A stretch of DNA of 64,000 bases from Scandinavium sp036409475 (GTDB taxonomy: Bacteria > Pseudomonadota > Gammaproteobacteria > Enterobacterales > Enterobacteriaceae): assembly GCF_036409475.1 (NCBI RefSeq), contig NZ_JAYRCK010000001.1, positions 282,210 through 346,209 on the forward strand. Direction: 5' to 3'. A model generated the notes under the pieces. It worked only from the letters and a program-made list of their open reading frames with translations, made no database searches and was not told the DNA's origin. Shown here one piece after another: positions 1 through 9,144 of the stretch; position 1 is the stretch's first letter; every line of letters starts with the position of its first letter. Position numbers and translations under genes: made by a program.

Positions 1-923
1 CGGTTCAGCCCGGTCACGCTAAGCAACTGTTCCCGACACAGGCAGGCATCAGTCACCATCGCCTGCAAACGGGCGGCCGGAATACGATTAGTGATGTGCT
101 GGACCAGCATCCAGGCATCAACATTGGTCAGTTGCGTAACGCCCTGCTGCATTTTGATGCCATCGAGCAGAAGCGAAATCAGCCAATAAAGGCGTTCAGC
201 CACCTGGTCATGATTAAGTACCGCAAGCATTGAAAGCCAGTCACCATTTTGCAATGTGGTTTCAAGGGCTGCACAAAGCTGCTGGCGAGGGGCAAAATTG
301 GCTTCCTGCAACAAATCCAGTGCCGCCGCGGGTGCGCCCGCTTTAAGACGCAGTGCGCTTAACAAACTCTCTTGTGACACTGTAACTTCACGGGCAAGCC
401 AGGCCAGCCCGTAGTTTTCTGCCGGAGGAGCAAGATGAAAATGACGGCAACGGCTGCGCAACGTAGCAAGTAACCGGGCAGGTTCTTCGCATTGCAGGAA
501 AAACCAGGTGTTTTGCGGCGGCTCTTCCAGCGTTTTTAACAACGCATTGGCTGCCGCTTCGGTGAGCAGTGCGGCATCACCTATCCATACCACTTTGGCA
601 CCACCCAGACGTGCACGCTCGTACAGCTTTTCGCTGACTTCGCGGACCGCATCGATCCCCAGCGTGCTTTTGCCCTTTTCTGGCAGCAGATGGTAATAAT
701 CCGGGTGCGTGCCCGCCTGCATCAGCTGGCAGCTATGGCATTTACCACAGCTTTTCTGACCTTCAGGGGAGTGACACATCATAAAACGGGTCAGCGCATA
801 CACCAGCGCATCAGCCCCCATTCCCGGCAAAGCCTGAACTAATAGCGCGTGGTGGCCACGTCCGGATTGATAACCGGAAACGAGCTGTTCAAACGGCGGG
901 CGCAACCACGGATACCATTTCAT
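1..923 (-). CDS. holB: DNA polymerase III subunit delta' (3' end cut by window)
   Basis: This is the clamp-loader delta' subunit, which with delta and tau/gamma opens the beta clamp at the replisome. The minus-strand reading begins MKWYPWLRPPFEQL and contains the zinc-binding cluster CHSPEGQKSCGKCHSCQL near residues 50-65 and the AAA-type segment LLKTLEEPP near residue 110, as in E. coli HolB. About 307 codons are present; the C-terminal end (E. coli protein is about 334 residues) lies outside the window. The start is fixed by an ATGA overlap with the stop of tmk, so the two are translationally coupled in the pabC-mltG-tmk-holB run. Confidence 0.93.
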   Translation of the reverse strand, partial: MKWYPWLRPPFEQLVSGYQSGRGHHALLVQALPGMGADALVYALTRFMMCHSPEGQKSCGKCHSCQLMQAGTHPDYYHLLPEKGKSTLGIDAVREVSEKLYERARLGGAKVVWIGDAALLTEAAANALLKTLEEPPQNTWFFLQCEEPARLLATLRSRCRHFHLAPPAENYGLAWLAREVTVSQESLLSALRLKAGAPAAALDLLQEANFAPRQQLCAALETTLQNGDWLSMLAVLNHDQVAERLYWLISLLLDGIKMQQGVTQLTNVDAWMLVQHITNRIPAARLQAMVTDACLCREQLLSVTGLN

Positions 924-1561
924 GCGCCCTGCTCCTCGACCCATTCCATGACCGTAGAACGAATATTTTGCATCACGGTTTCCAGAGGCTGGGTCGCATC
1001 AACTGTACGGATAGTCTGGTCTTGCGCAGCCAGTTCAAGATACCGAGCGCGAGTACGGTTAAAGAAATTGAAAGACTCCTGCTCGATGCGATCCAGGTCG
1101 CCACGGGCGCGGGCGCGTTTCAACCCGACTTCAGGGGTCACGTCCAGGTACAGCGTCAGGTCCGGGCGGAAATCGCCAAGCACGGCATCACGCAGCGTGG
1201 CGAGAAGGTGTTGATCGATACCCCGGCCGCCGCCCTGATACGCCTGGGTAGAAAGATCGTGCCTGTCGCCGATCACCCATTTCCCTTCAGCCAGTGCAGG
1301 CTTGATAACAGTATCGACAAGCTGGACACGTGCAGCATAGAACATCAGCACTTCGGCTTTATCGGTGATCACTTCATCGCCAACGGATTTGATATCCAGC
1401 ACCAGACTGCGCAGTTTTTCCGCCAGGATTGTGCCGCCCGGCTCGCGGGTGAACACTAAATCACTGATGCCCACCTCTTTCAGCGTTTCCACCACCACAT
1501 TACGTGCCGTGGTTTTGCCAGCGCCTTCCAGGCCTTCGATGACGATATACTTACTGCGCAT
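920..1561 (-). CDS. tmk: thymidylate kinase
   Basis: Phosphorylates dTMP to dTDP with ATP in dTTP synthesis, in the cytoplasm. The 213-residue protein has the P-loop GLEGAGKTT at residues 10-18, the DR(H) substrate motif inside GDRHDLSTQAYQGGGRG near residue 98, and the Arg-rich LID further on. Length matches E. coli Tmk. It overlaps mltG upstream by 11 nt and holB downstream by 4 nt, so it is part of one tightly packed transcript. Nothing unusual is seen. Confidence 0.96.
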   Translation of the reverse strand: MRSKYIVIEGLEGAGKTTARNVVVETLKEVGISDLVFTREPGGTILAEKLRSLVLDIKSVGDEVITDKAEVLMFYAARVQLVDTVIKPALAEGKWVIGDRHDLSTQAYQGGGRGIDQHLLATLRDAVLGDFRPDLTLYLDVTPEVGLKRARARGDLDRIEQESFNFFNRTRARYLELAAQDQTIRTVDATQPLETVMQNIRSTVMEWVEEQGA

Positions 1562-2573
1562 TTTTTTCCTTAAGTGCTTTCAGATAATCCTGTACTGAGC
1601 GGTTATGGCTCGCCAGATTAGTATTAAACGTATGGCCGCCTTTACCGTCTGCAACGAAATAGAGATACGGTGTTTTCGCCGGATTCGCCGCTGCTTTCAG
1701 TGAGGCTTCGCCTGGCGTGGCGATCGGGCCTGGCGGCATGCCTGCAATCACATAGGTGTTATAGGCTGTGGGTGTTTCCAGATCCTGGCGGCTCAGCTTG
1801 CCATTATAGCTCTCTCCCATGCCGTAGATAACCGTTGGATCAGTTTGCAGACGCATGCCGATTCGCAGGCGGTTAATAAACACAGAAGCCACCTGATCGC
1901 GTTCGCTGGCGACCGCGGTCTCTTTTTCGATAATTGAGGCCATGGTGACCAGCTGGTTTTTATCCTTGTAAGGAAGATTATCCCTCCGCCCTTCCCACGC
2001 CTGATCGACTGCTTTGACCATTTTCTGGTGTGCGCGCTTGAGGATCTGCAAATCTGTGGTGTTGGCGGTGTACATCCAGGTATCTGGCCAGAACCAGCCT
2101 TCAACCCAATCCGCATGTTCTAACTTCAGGGCTTCAGCAACAGTGGCATAGCTGTCGTCCTTCAGCGTATGTTTAACATACGGTGCCTCACGCAGTTGCT
2201 TGAGATAATCACTGGTACGCATACCTTCAATGAAACGCAGCGGGAACTGTGCTTCTTTGCCGCTGGCAAGCAGTTGCATAACCTCACGAACGCTCATCCC
2301 CGGCGTGATGCGATAGGTGCCGGCTTTAAAGTGCGAGAGTTCAGGTTCAACGCGCAGCAGCCACTGGAAAACACGCGGGCGATTGATGACGTGTTCTTCA
2401 TATAACTGAGTGCCTAACGCCAGGCGACCGGTGCCTGCTTTAAGGGTGAAAATCACCTCATCTTTAAGCAGGACCTTGCTGCTCGCAAGCTCGCGAACCT
2501 TCCACATTCCAACCCCTGTCGCTATCGCAAACACAACCAGCAGCAGGAGGACAAACCGAAACATTTTCTTCAT
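1551..2573 (-). CDS. mltG: endolytic murein transglycosylase MltG
   Basis: Inner-membrane lytic transglycosylase thought to cleave nascent glycan strands and so end their elongation. The 340-residue product starts MKKMFRFVLLLLVVFAIATG, a single N-terminal membrane anchor, followed by a periplasmic LysM-like part and the YceG catalytic domain. The segment ASIIEKE around residue 217 carries the expected catalytic Glu. Length equals the E. coli protein. It overlaps pabC by 4 nt and tmk by 11 nt. Confidence 0.95.
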   Translation of the reverse strand: MKKMFRFVLLLLVVFAIATGVGMWKVRELASSKVLLKDEVIFTLKAGTGRLALGTQLYEEHVINRPRVFQWLLRVEPELSHFKAGTYRITPGMSVREVMQLLASGKEAQFPLRFIEGMRTSDYLKQLREAPYVKHTLKDDSYATVAEALKLEHADWVEGWFWPDTWMYTANTTDLQILKRAHQKMVKAVDQAWEGRRDNLPYKDKNQLVTMASIIEKETAVASERDQVASVFINRLRIGMRLQTDPTVIYGMGESYNGKLSRQDLETPTAYNTYVIAGMPPGPIATPGEASLKAAANPAKTPYLYFVADGKGGHTFNTNLASHNRSVQDYLKALKEKNAQ

Positions 2574-3385
2574 GACTTAGTCGACTGCTCACAAAGGGGG
2601 GCCAAAAATTCAAACAGCTCGCGCGAAAGATAACGGGCATCGGCAAACTGGTTCACGGGAACCACCGGCATCAGGGCATTACACACAATCACCTCATCAG
2701 CCTGACTGACGGCCTCTTCGCGGGCATTCACTTCGACAACGCGAAAACGGCTTTGTGCCAATAGTGAAAGGCAGTGCTGTCGCATAATGCCATTCACTCC
2801 GGCCTGATCCAGCCGCGGCGTGAATACGGTATCACCGGCTCGCCAGAATAAATTAGCCGCACAGCATTCCGTAACCCACCCTTCACTGTCAAGGACCACC
2901 GCCTCATCGGCAGGCGTCTGTTCAAGATGCGAGCGGATTAAGACCTGTTCGAGACGATTGAGATGTTTTAGTCCCGCCAGCATGGCGTTGCGTCCAAGGC
3001 GCACAGGGCTTAATGCGAGCGTAATGCCTTCGCTTTGCCAGCGCGGATAATGTGCAGGAGCAGGAGAAACCGACAGAATGCGAGTGGGTGACTGGCAGCC
3101 GTTAGTGCTATAGCCGCGTCCGCCGCTGCCGCGCGTAATAACGACTTTCAACACACCCTCGTCCGCCGTCTTTGCCAGTGCCTGCATTTCTTCGGCGAGA
3201 GTGGCCCAGTCGGTAAAGGGGATAAATAATGCAGCGCAGGTTTTCTGTAGACGCTCAAGATGCTGGGTGAAAAACGCGATTTCACCGCGCTGAATGCGGG
3301 CGGTGGTGAAGCAGCCGTCACCAAATTGCAGGCCGCGATCGCCGGCGCTCAGAAAATCCTGGTTAATACCATTAATCATCAACAT
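2570..3385 (-). CDS. pabC: aminodeoxychorismate lyase
   Basis: PLP enzyme converting 4-amino-4-deoxychorismate to p-aminobenzoate and pyruvate for folate synthesis. The 271-residue protein belongs to aminotransferase class IV: FGDGCFTTAR near residue 21, the PLP lysine in LKHLNRLEQ (residue 140), and EGWVTECCAANLFW near residue 167. The reading frame offers two starts (Met1 and Met3); an AGGAG-like site 6-10 nt upstream (minus strand of about 3391-3396) fits either. It is the first gene of the run into mltG-tmk-holB and is separated from fabF by a terminator region carrying a repeat element. Confidence 0.93.
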   Translation of the reverse strand: MLMINGINQDFLSAGDRGLQFGDGCFTTARIQRGEIAFFTQHLERLQKTCAALFIPFTDWATLAEEMQALAKTADEGVLKVVITRGSGGRGYSTNGCQSPTRILSVSPAPAHYPRWQSEGITLALSPVRLGRNAMLAGLKHLNRLEQVLIRSHLEQTPADEAVVLDSEGWVTECCAANLFWRAGDTVFTPRLDQAGVNGIMRQHCLSLLAQSRFRVVEVNAREEAVSQADEVIVCNALMPVVPVNQFADARYLSRELFEFLAPLCEQSTKS

Positions 3386-3457
3386 GGCATCTCCTAATCA
3401 ATGGCCTTTCAGTCTGACAGGAAAGCTCAAGGGGACCAGCGGATAATACCTAAAGAA

Positions 3458-3476
3458 AAGGCCTGCTATGCAGGCC
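3458..3476 (-). terminator. fabF intrinsic terminator, distal hairpin copy with U-tract
   Basis: Stem GGCCTGC / GCAGGCC with a short loop, read on the minus strand downstream of fabF and followed by TTTTCTTT. This copy keeps the U-tract. The same 19-bp hairpin is repeated at 3617-3635, with a 140-bp element between the two copies. Confidence 0.8.
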
Positions 3477-3616
3477 CGAGAGTGATGACAAACCTCTAAC
3501 GAATGAAGATTTGTCATAGGGTGCCTAATAAGAAACAAGGAAAATCAATTTATTGATTTTCGGCTACTCACCACAAAGAAGGAAAAACCACGTTTTATCC
3601 TTCTTTGTCAGCAACT
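3477..3616. repeat. 140-bp terminator-associated MITE-like element, copy 1
   Basis: First of six copies of the same element. The left end reads GAGAGTGATGACAAAC and the right end, reversed, AGTTGCTGACAAAGAAGG, giving imperfect terminal inverted repeats around TGACAAA. Inside are a near-palindrome AAAATCAATTTATTGATTTT and a subterminal hairpin with arms AAGAAGGA / TCCTTCTT. No protein-coding potential is apparent. It lies exactly between two copies of the fabF terminator hairpin. Confidence 0.85.
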
Positions 3617-3635
3617 AAGGCCTGCTATGCAGGCC
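3617..3635 (-). terminator. fabF terminator hairpin, proximal duplicate without U-tract
   Basis: Direct copy of the hairpin at 3458-3476. Read from fabF it is preceded by an A-tract (GATGAAAAA) but followed by element sequence (TTAGTTGC) instead of a U-tract. It therefore looks like one half of a split terminator. Confidence 0.7.
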
Positions 3636-3654
3636 TTTTTCATCTGGCTGGCTG

Positions 3655-4896
3655 TCAGACCTTTTTAAAGATCAGAGAGCCGTTGGTGCCACCAAAGCCG
3701 AAGGAGTTACACAGTGTGTATTCCATGCCGCTAACCTGACGCGCTTCGTGCGGAACCAGATCCAGGCCAAGGCCCTCTTCCGGATTATCCAGGTTAATGG
3801 TCGGCGGAACAGCCTGATCGCGCAGAGCCAGGATGGAGTAGATTGACTCAACCGCCCCCGCCGCGCCTAACAGGTGACCTGTCATTGACTTCGTGGAGCT
3901 GACCATCACGCGGCTAGCATCTGCACCAAACACAGACTTCACAGCCTGGGCTTCAGCGATATCGCCTGCCGGAGTGGACGTGCCGTGGGCGTTAACGTAG
4001 CCAATCTGACCCGGTTCAATGCCCGCATCGCGAATCGCGTTAACCATGGCCAGGGCTGCACCTGCGCCGTTTTCCGGCGGTGAGGTCATGTGGTAGGCAT
4101 CGCTGCTCATACCAAAGCCAACCACTTCAGCGTAGATTTTCGCACCGCGTTTTTTCGCGTGCTCATACTCTTCAAGCATGATGATGCCTGCGCCGTCGCC
4201 CAGCACAAAGCCATCACGATCTTTATCCCACGGACGGCTTGCGCCCTGTGGGTTATCGTTGCGAGTAGAGAGTGCGCGTGCGGCACCGAAACCCCCTACG
4301 CCCAGCGGGGTACTGGCTTTCTCAGCACCACCTGCCAGCATCGCGTCAGCGTCGCCGTAGGCAATCATACGTGCGGCATGACCGATGTTATGCACACCGG
4401 AAGTACACGCCGTGGCAATAGAAATGCTAGGGCCACGTAAACCAAACATAATGGTCAGATGACCGGCCACCATGTTAACAATCGTAGACGGGACGAAGAA
4501 GGGGCTAATTTTACGTGGACCGCCGTTCACAAGCGAACTGTGGTTTTCTTCGATTAGACCAAGACCGCCAATGCCGGAGCCGATAGCAGCACCGATACGT
4601 GTGGCGTTCTCTTCCGTCACTTCCAGGCCAGAATCCTGCATGGCCTGAACGCCAGCGACAATTCCATATTGAATGAAAGCATCCATCTTGCGCTGTTCTT
4701 TGCGCGAGATAATGTCTTCACAGTTAAAATCCTTTACTAAGCCAGCAAATTTCGTTGCATAGGCGCTAGTATCGAAATGGTCGATTAGGCTGATGCCGCT
4801 CTGACCGGCAAGAAGAGATTTCCAGGTGGACTCTACGGTATTGCCGACAGGAGACAACATGCCAAGTCCGGTCACAACTACACGACGCTTAGACAC
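3655..4896 (-). CDS. fabF: beta-ketoacyl-ACP synthase II
   Basis: Condenses malonyl-ACP with acyl-ACP; KAS II also gives temperature control of cis-vaccenate. The 413-residue protein has the Cys-His-His triad of the family: Cys in ATACTSGVHNIG (about 163), His in NAHGTSTPAGD (about 303) and His in KSMTGHLLGAAG (about 340), plus the C-terminal GFGGTNGSLIF. Length equals the E. coli enzyme. It lies 88 nt downstream of acpP and is the last gene of the fab cluster, followed by a terminator that has been duplicated around a repeat element. Confidence 0.97.
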   Translation of the reverse strand: MSKRRVVVTGLGMLSPVGNTVESTWKSLLAGQSGISLIDHFDTSAYATKFAGLVKDFNCEDIISRKEQRKMDAFIQYGIVAGVQAMQDSGLEVTEENATRIGAAIGSGIGGLGLIEENHSSLVNGGPRKISPFFVPSTIVNMVAGHLTIMFGLRGPSISIATACTSGVHNIGHAARMIAYGDADAMLAGGAEKASTPLGVGGFGAARALSTRNDNPQGASRPWDKDRDGFVLGDGAGIIMLEEYEHAKKRGAKIYAEVVGFGMSSDAYHMTSPPENGAGAALAMVNAIRDAGIEPGQIGYVNAHGTSTPAGDIAEAQAVKSVFGADASRVMVSSTKSMTGHLLGAAGAVESIYSILALRDQAVPPTINLDNPEEGLGLDLVPHEARQVSGMEYTLCNSFGFGGTNGSLIFKKV

Positions 4897-4984
4897 GTTT
4901 GTCCTCCAGGGAGGGATAAAAAAGAGAAATGTGGAACTAAAAGATAAAACTCAGGCGGTCGAATGACCGCCTGGAGATGTTCAC

Positions 4985-5221
4985 TTACGCCTGGTGACCG
5001 TTGATGTAATCAATGGCAGCCTGAACGGTGGTGATTTTCTCAGCTTCTTCGTCCGGAATCTCAGTATCAAACTCTTCTTCCAGAGCCATTACCAGCTCAA
5101 CGGTGTCAAGAGAATCAGCGCCCAGGTCTTCAACGAAGGAAGCATTGTTGGTAACTTCTTCCTGCTTAACGCCCAGCTGTTCGCCGATAATTTTCTTAAC
5201 GCGTTCTTCGATAGTGCTCAT
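4985..5221 (-). CDS. acpP: acyl carrier protein
   Basis: Carries growing acyl chains on a 4'-phosphopantetheine arm. The 78-residue acidic protein is almost identical to E. coli ACP, with the modified serine in [11 protein letters not shown] (Ser37 counting Met) and the acidic helix [16 protein letters not shown]. The 210 bp between fabG and acpP (5222-5431) is long for this cluster and presumably holds the strong acpP promoter known from E. coli; I could not place its hexamers with confidence. Confidence 0.97.
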
Positions 5222-5431
5222 ACTCTTAAATTTCCTATCAAAACTCGCTTTCGCGATGGTTTTCGTAGTGTATAAAATGTTGAAAAATTTGCAACTAAAT
5301 CCCGGCAGGTCTTACCACGATTTTACGCTATTTTGCGGGTGTTTGCCCCAATAACGCAAATCATTTTGCACGTTATTATGTCCAGGAGCGCACAGACTGC
5401 GCGGTTCCTGAGCATTTTGTGCAAACTACGG

Positions 5432-6166
5432 TCAGACCATGTACATTCCGCCGTTGACGTGCAGAGTCTCACCAGAGATGTAACCCGCTTCGTCAGAGGC
5501 TAAGAATGCCACCGCACTGGCGATTTCTTTTGCATCGCCAAGGCGACCCGCTGGAACTTGCGCCAGAATACCCGCACGCTGATCGTCTGACAGCGCACGC
5601 GTCATGTCCGTTTCAATAAAGCCCGGAGCAACAACGTTCACCGTAATACCGCGAGACGCAACTTCACGCGCCAGCGATTTACTGAAACCAATCAGACCGG
5701 CTTTCGCCGCAGCGTAGTTAGCCTGACCAGCATTTCCCATGGTACCAACCACAGAACCGATAGTGATAATACGACCATGACGCTTCTTCATCATAGCTCG
5801 CATTACCGCTTTTGACAGACGGAAAACAGATGACAGGTTGGTTTCGAGAATGTCGTTCCACTCATCATCTTTCATTCGCATTAACAGGTTATCACGAGTG
5901 ATCCCGGCATTATTGACCAGAATGTCCACTTCGCCAAACTCTGTACGAATATTTCCCAGAACAGATTCGATAGATGCCGGATCGGTCACATTCAACATCA
6001 GACCTTTCCCATTTGCACCCAGATAATCGCTGATGGCCTGCGCACCGCTTTCGCTGGTTGCAGTGCCGACAACTTTCGCGCCACGGGCAACGAGTGTTTC
6101 AGCAATCGCACGGCCAATGCCGCGGCTTGCACCGGTAACCAGTGCAACTTTTCCTTCAAAACTCAT
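5432..6166 (-). CDS. fabG: 3-oxoacyl-ACP reductase
   Basis: NADPH-dependent reduction of 3-ketoacyl-ACP. The 244-residue SDR protein has TGASRGIG at residues 11-18, NNAGITRDN near 86 and the Ser-Tyr-Lys catalytic set (Ser in ITIGSVVG, then YAAAK near 151-155). The frame extends ten codons further upstream, but the start MSFEGKVALVTG is chosen because it matches E. coli FabG and follows an AGAGG site. It lies 19 nt after fabD. Confidence 0.96.
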   Translation of the reverse strand: MSFEGKVALVTGASRGIGRAIAETLVARGAKVVGTATSESGAQAISDYLGANGKGLMLNVTDPASIESVLGNIRTEFGEVDILVNNAGITRDNLLMRMKDDEWNDILETNLSSVFRLSKAVMRAMMKKRHGRIITIGSVVGTMGNAGQANYAAAKAGLIGFSKSLAREVASRGITVNVVAPGFIETDMTRALSDDQRAGILAQVPAGRLGDAKEIASAVAFLASDEAGYISGETLHVNGGMYMV

Positions 6167-6185
6167 GGTTTTGCTTTTCCTCTTA

Positions 6186-7115
6186 TTATTGTTCAAGCGC
6201 CGCTGACAGTGCCGCCGGCTCGTTAATGGCCGACGCAGTCAGGGTGTCAACAATACGTTTTGTCAGGCCGGTGAGGACTTTACCCGGACCCACTTCATAC
6301 AGATGTTCAACGCCCTGAGAGGCCATGAACTCAACGGTTTTGGTCCACTGAACCGGGCTGTAGAGCTGACGAACCAGCGCATCGCGAATCGCGTCTGCAG
6401 AGGTTTCGCCCTTCACATCTACGTTATTGATAACCGGAGCCTGTGGAGCGCTGAAGGTAATGTTCGCCAGTTCAGCAGCCAGTTTTTCCGCAGCAGGTTT
6501 CATCAACGCACAGTGAGATGGCACGCTAACCGGCAGCGGCAGCGCACGCTTCGCGCCAGCAGCTTTACAAGCAGCACCCGCACGCTCAACGGCTTCTTTA
6601 TGCCCGGCGATAACCACCTGGCCCGGTGAGTTAAAGTTCACCGGCGAAACCACCTGCCCTTCAGCAGACTCTTCGCAGGCTTTGGCGATTGCCGCATCAT
6701 CCAGACCGATGATAGCAGACATACCGCCCGTGCCTTCTGGCACAGCTTCCTGCATGAATTTACCGCGCAGTTCAACCAGACGAACGGCATCGGCGAAGGC
6801 AATGACGCCTGCACAAACCAGCGCAGAATATTCGCCCAGGCTGTGGCCCGCCATCAGCGCTGGCGTTTTACCGCCCTGCTGCTGCCATACGCGGTACAGC
6901 GCAACGGAAGCGGTCAGCAGCGCAGGCTGTGTCTGCCAGGTTTTGTTCAGTTCTTCAGCCGGGCCCTGCTGAGTCAGTGCCCACAGATCGTAACCCAGAG
7001 CATCAGAAGCTTCACGGAATGTTTCTTCGATAACCGGGTATTGCACGGCCATATCAGCCAGCATACCGACAGTCTGAGAACCCTGTCCCGGGAACACAAA
7101 AGCAAATTGCGTCAT
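6186..7115 (-). CDS. fabD: malonyl-CoA:ACP transacylase
   Basis: Transfers malonyl groups from CoA to ACP. The 309-residue protein has FPGQGSQTVGM near the N terminus, the nucleophile Ser92 in AGHSLGEYSALV and the His of PSHCALM near 201. Length equals the E. coli enzyme. It sits 14 nt after fabH in the plsX-fabH-fabD-fabG order. Confidence 0.97.
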   Translation of the reverse strand: MTQFAFVFPGQGSQTVGMLADMAVQYPVIEETFREASDALGYDLWALTQQGPAEELNKTWQTQPALLTASVALYRVWQQQGGKTPALMAGHSLGEYSALVCAGVIAFADAVRLVELRGKFMQEAVPEGTGGMSAIIGLDDAAIAKACEESAEGQVVSPVNFNSPGQVVIAGHKEAVERAGAACKAAGAKRALPLPVSVPSHCALMKPAAEKLAAELANITFSAPQAPVINNVDVKGETSADAIRDALVRQLYSPVQWTKTVEFMASQGVEHLYEVGPGKVLTGLTKRIVDTLTASAINEPAALSAALEQ

Positions 7116-7129
7116 GTTGTAATCCTTAA

Positions 7130-8083
7130 TTAGAAACGAACCAGTGCAGAGCCCCAGGTGAATCCACCGCCGAAGGCTTCAAGCAGCACCAACTGACCAC
7201 GCTTAATACGGCCATCACGCACGGCTTCATCAAACGCGCAAGGCACGGAAGCGGCGGAAGTATTCCCGTGGCGGTCAAGCGTGACCACGACATTATCCAT
7301 CGGCATGCCCAGCTTCTTCGCTGTCGCACTGATAATGCGCAGGTTGGCCTGATGAGGCACCAGCCAGTCGAGTTCGCTACGATCCAGATTGTTCGCCGCC
7401 AGCGTCTCTTCGACGATATTGGCCAGTTCTTTCACCGCCACTTTGAAAACTTCGTTTCCAGCCATGGTCAGGTGAATAGAATTTTCCGGATGAACGCGAT
7501 CGGCATTGGGCAGGGTGAGCAACTCACCGTAGTTGCCATCTGCATGCAGGTGCGTGGAGATGATCCCCGGCTCTTCGGAAGCACTCAGAACGACGGCGCC
7601 AGCGCCATCGCCAAAAATAATGATCGTCCCGCGATCGGTCGGATCGCAGGTACGTGCCAGCACGTCAGCGCCAATCACCAGGGCGTGTTTAACCGCGCCT
7701 GACTTAACATACTGATCGGCAATGCTCAGCGCATAGGTAAATCCTGCACAGGCCGCAGCGACATCAAATGCCGGGCAGCCTTTCACGCCCAGCATAGACT
7801 GGATCTGGCATGCCGCACTTGGGAACGCATGGGTGGCAGAAGTGGTCGCGACCACGATCAGGCCAATCTGCTCAGCCTCAACGCCCGCCATCTCCAGCGC
7901 ACGTTTTGCGGCTTCATAGCCCATGGTGGACACGGATTCGTCTGGCGCGGCGATACGACGCTCACGGATACCTGTGCGTGTGACAATCCACTCGTCAGAC
8001 GTATCTACCATTTTTTCCAGGTCGGCGTTGGTACGCACTTGTTCAGGCAGATAGCTGCCGGTACCTACAATCTTCGTATACAT
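7130..8083 (-). CDS. fabH: beta-ketoacyl-ACP synthase III
   Basis: Initiates fatty-acid synthesis by condensing acetyl-CoA with malonyl-ACP. The 317-residue protein has the active Cys112 in DVAAACAGFTYALS, His244 in VPHQANLRI and Asn274 in RHGNTSAASVP. Length equals E. coli FabH. The start follows plsX by 6 nt. Confidence 0.97.
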   Translation of the reverse strand: MYTKIVGTGSYLPEQVRTNADLEKMVDTSDEWIVTRTGIRERRIAAPDESVSTMGYEAAKRALEMAGVEAEQIGLIVVATTSATHAFPSAACQIQSMLGVKGCPAFDVAAACAGFTYALSIADQYVKSGAVKHALVIGADVLARTCDPTDRGTIIIFGDGAGAVVLSASEEPGIISTHLHADGNYGELLTLPNADRVHPENSIHLTMAGNEVFKVAVKELANIVEETLAANNLDRSELDWLVPHQANLRIISATAKKLGMPMDNVVVTLDRHGNTSAASVPCAFDEAVRDGRIKRGQLVLLEAFGGGFTWGSALVRF

Positions 8084-8089
8084 GTACGC

Positions 8090-9124
8090 TCAGTTTTTTG
8101 GTGGTAATACAGATTCGAGGCGAGCGCCGATCCGTTGTGGGACCTCGCGCTGCACCGCCTGCACTGCCTGTTCAATTGCCACGCTAAACGCGCGCTGATT
8201 GGCTGCACCATGACTCTTAATCACCGTGCCGCGCAATCCTAACAGACAGGCGCCATTATACTGGTCGGGGTTGAGGTGACTGAATCGCCTGGAGAGGCTT
8301 TTTTGTAACCAATGTTTCAAAATTTTCAGCCACCACGGTTGTTTTTTCCCCTCGCCCTGAGATTTCAGCAGGGAAAGAAACATTCTGACAACGCCTTCCA
8401 TGGTTTTTAACGTGACGTTTCCCGTAAACCCGTCACAAACCAGCACATCTGTTTTGCCGGTTAATAATTCGTTGGCTTCAAGATAGCCGATATAGTTGAG
8501 GGAGGAGACTTTTTTCAGCAGCGCTGAAGCATCACGAATATTCTCATGACCTTTGCTCTCTTCCTCACCAATATTGAGCAGTGCCACTCGCGGCTGGCTA
8601 ATGCCGACGACTTCTTCGGCCATCACTGCGCCCATGACAGCAAACTGCACCAGCATCGTACTGTCGCAATCCACGTTAGCGCCCAAATCAAGCACTACCG
8701 TTTTGCCCTTTTGCTGGTGCGGCAATACCGTCACCAACGCCGGACGCTCAATGCCGTCAATCGGCTTGAGTAATAATTTTGCAAGCCCCATCAGCGCGCC
8801 GGTATTCCCGGCGCTGACACAGGCCTGTGCTCTGCCTTCTTTCACCAATTCAAGCGCAATACGCATTGAGGTTCCCCGGCTGTTGCGAACCGCATAGGCC
8901 GGACGGGCATCACTGGCAATAACTGACTGGGCAGGGATTATCTGCAGACGTGAACGTTGTTCAAAATCAGCTTTGGCGAGTAATGGCGTTATGGTGTCGG
9001 GATTGCCGACGAGAAGAAGCGAGAGTTGTGGGTTAGCGTGCAGTGCCTGCAATGCTGCAGGCACCGTCACGGAAGGGCCAAAATCGCCCCCCATGACATC
9101 CAACGCCAGGGTCAGACGTGTCAA
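8090..9124 (-). CDS. plsX: phosphate acyltransferase PlsX
   Basis: Makes acyl-phosphate from acyl-ACP for the PlsXY route to phospholipid. The 344-residue protein opens MTRLTLALDVMGGDFGP, as in E. coli, and has the conserved ACVSAGNTGALMGLA and VCDGFTGNVTLKT segments. It ends LESVLPPKN, about 12 residues short of the remembered E. coli C terminus (356 residues), a difference confined to the tail. It follows rpmF by 79 nt, a gap that carries a CRISPR-repeat-like sequence. Confidence 0.95.
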   Translation of the reverse strand: MTRLTLALDVMGGDFGPSVTVPAALQALHANPQLSLLLVGNPDTITPLLAKADFEQRSRLQIIPAQSVIASDARPAYAVRNSRGTSMRIALELVKEGRAQACVSAGNTGALMGLAKLLLKPIDGIERPALVTVLPHQQKGKTVVLDLGANVDCDSTMLVQFAVMGAVMAEEVVGISQPRVALLNIGEEESKGHENIRDASALLKKVSSLNYIGYLEANELLTGKTDVLVCDGFTGNVTLKTMEGVVRMFLSLLKSQGEGKKQPWWLKILKHWLQKSLSRRFSHLNPDQYNGACLLGLRGTVIKSHGAANQRAFSVAIEQAVQAVQREVPQRIGARLESVLPPKN

Positions 9125-9144
9125 GGTTTCGTCGCCGCCTGGTT

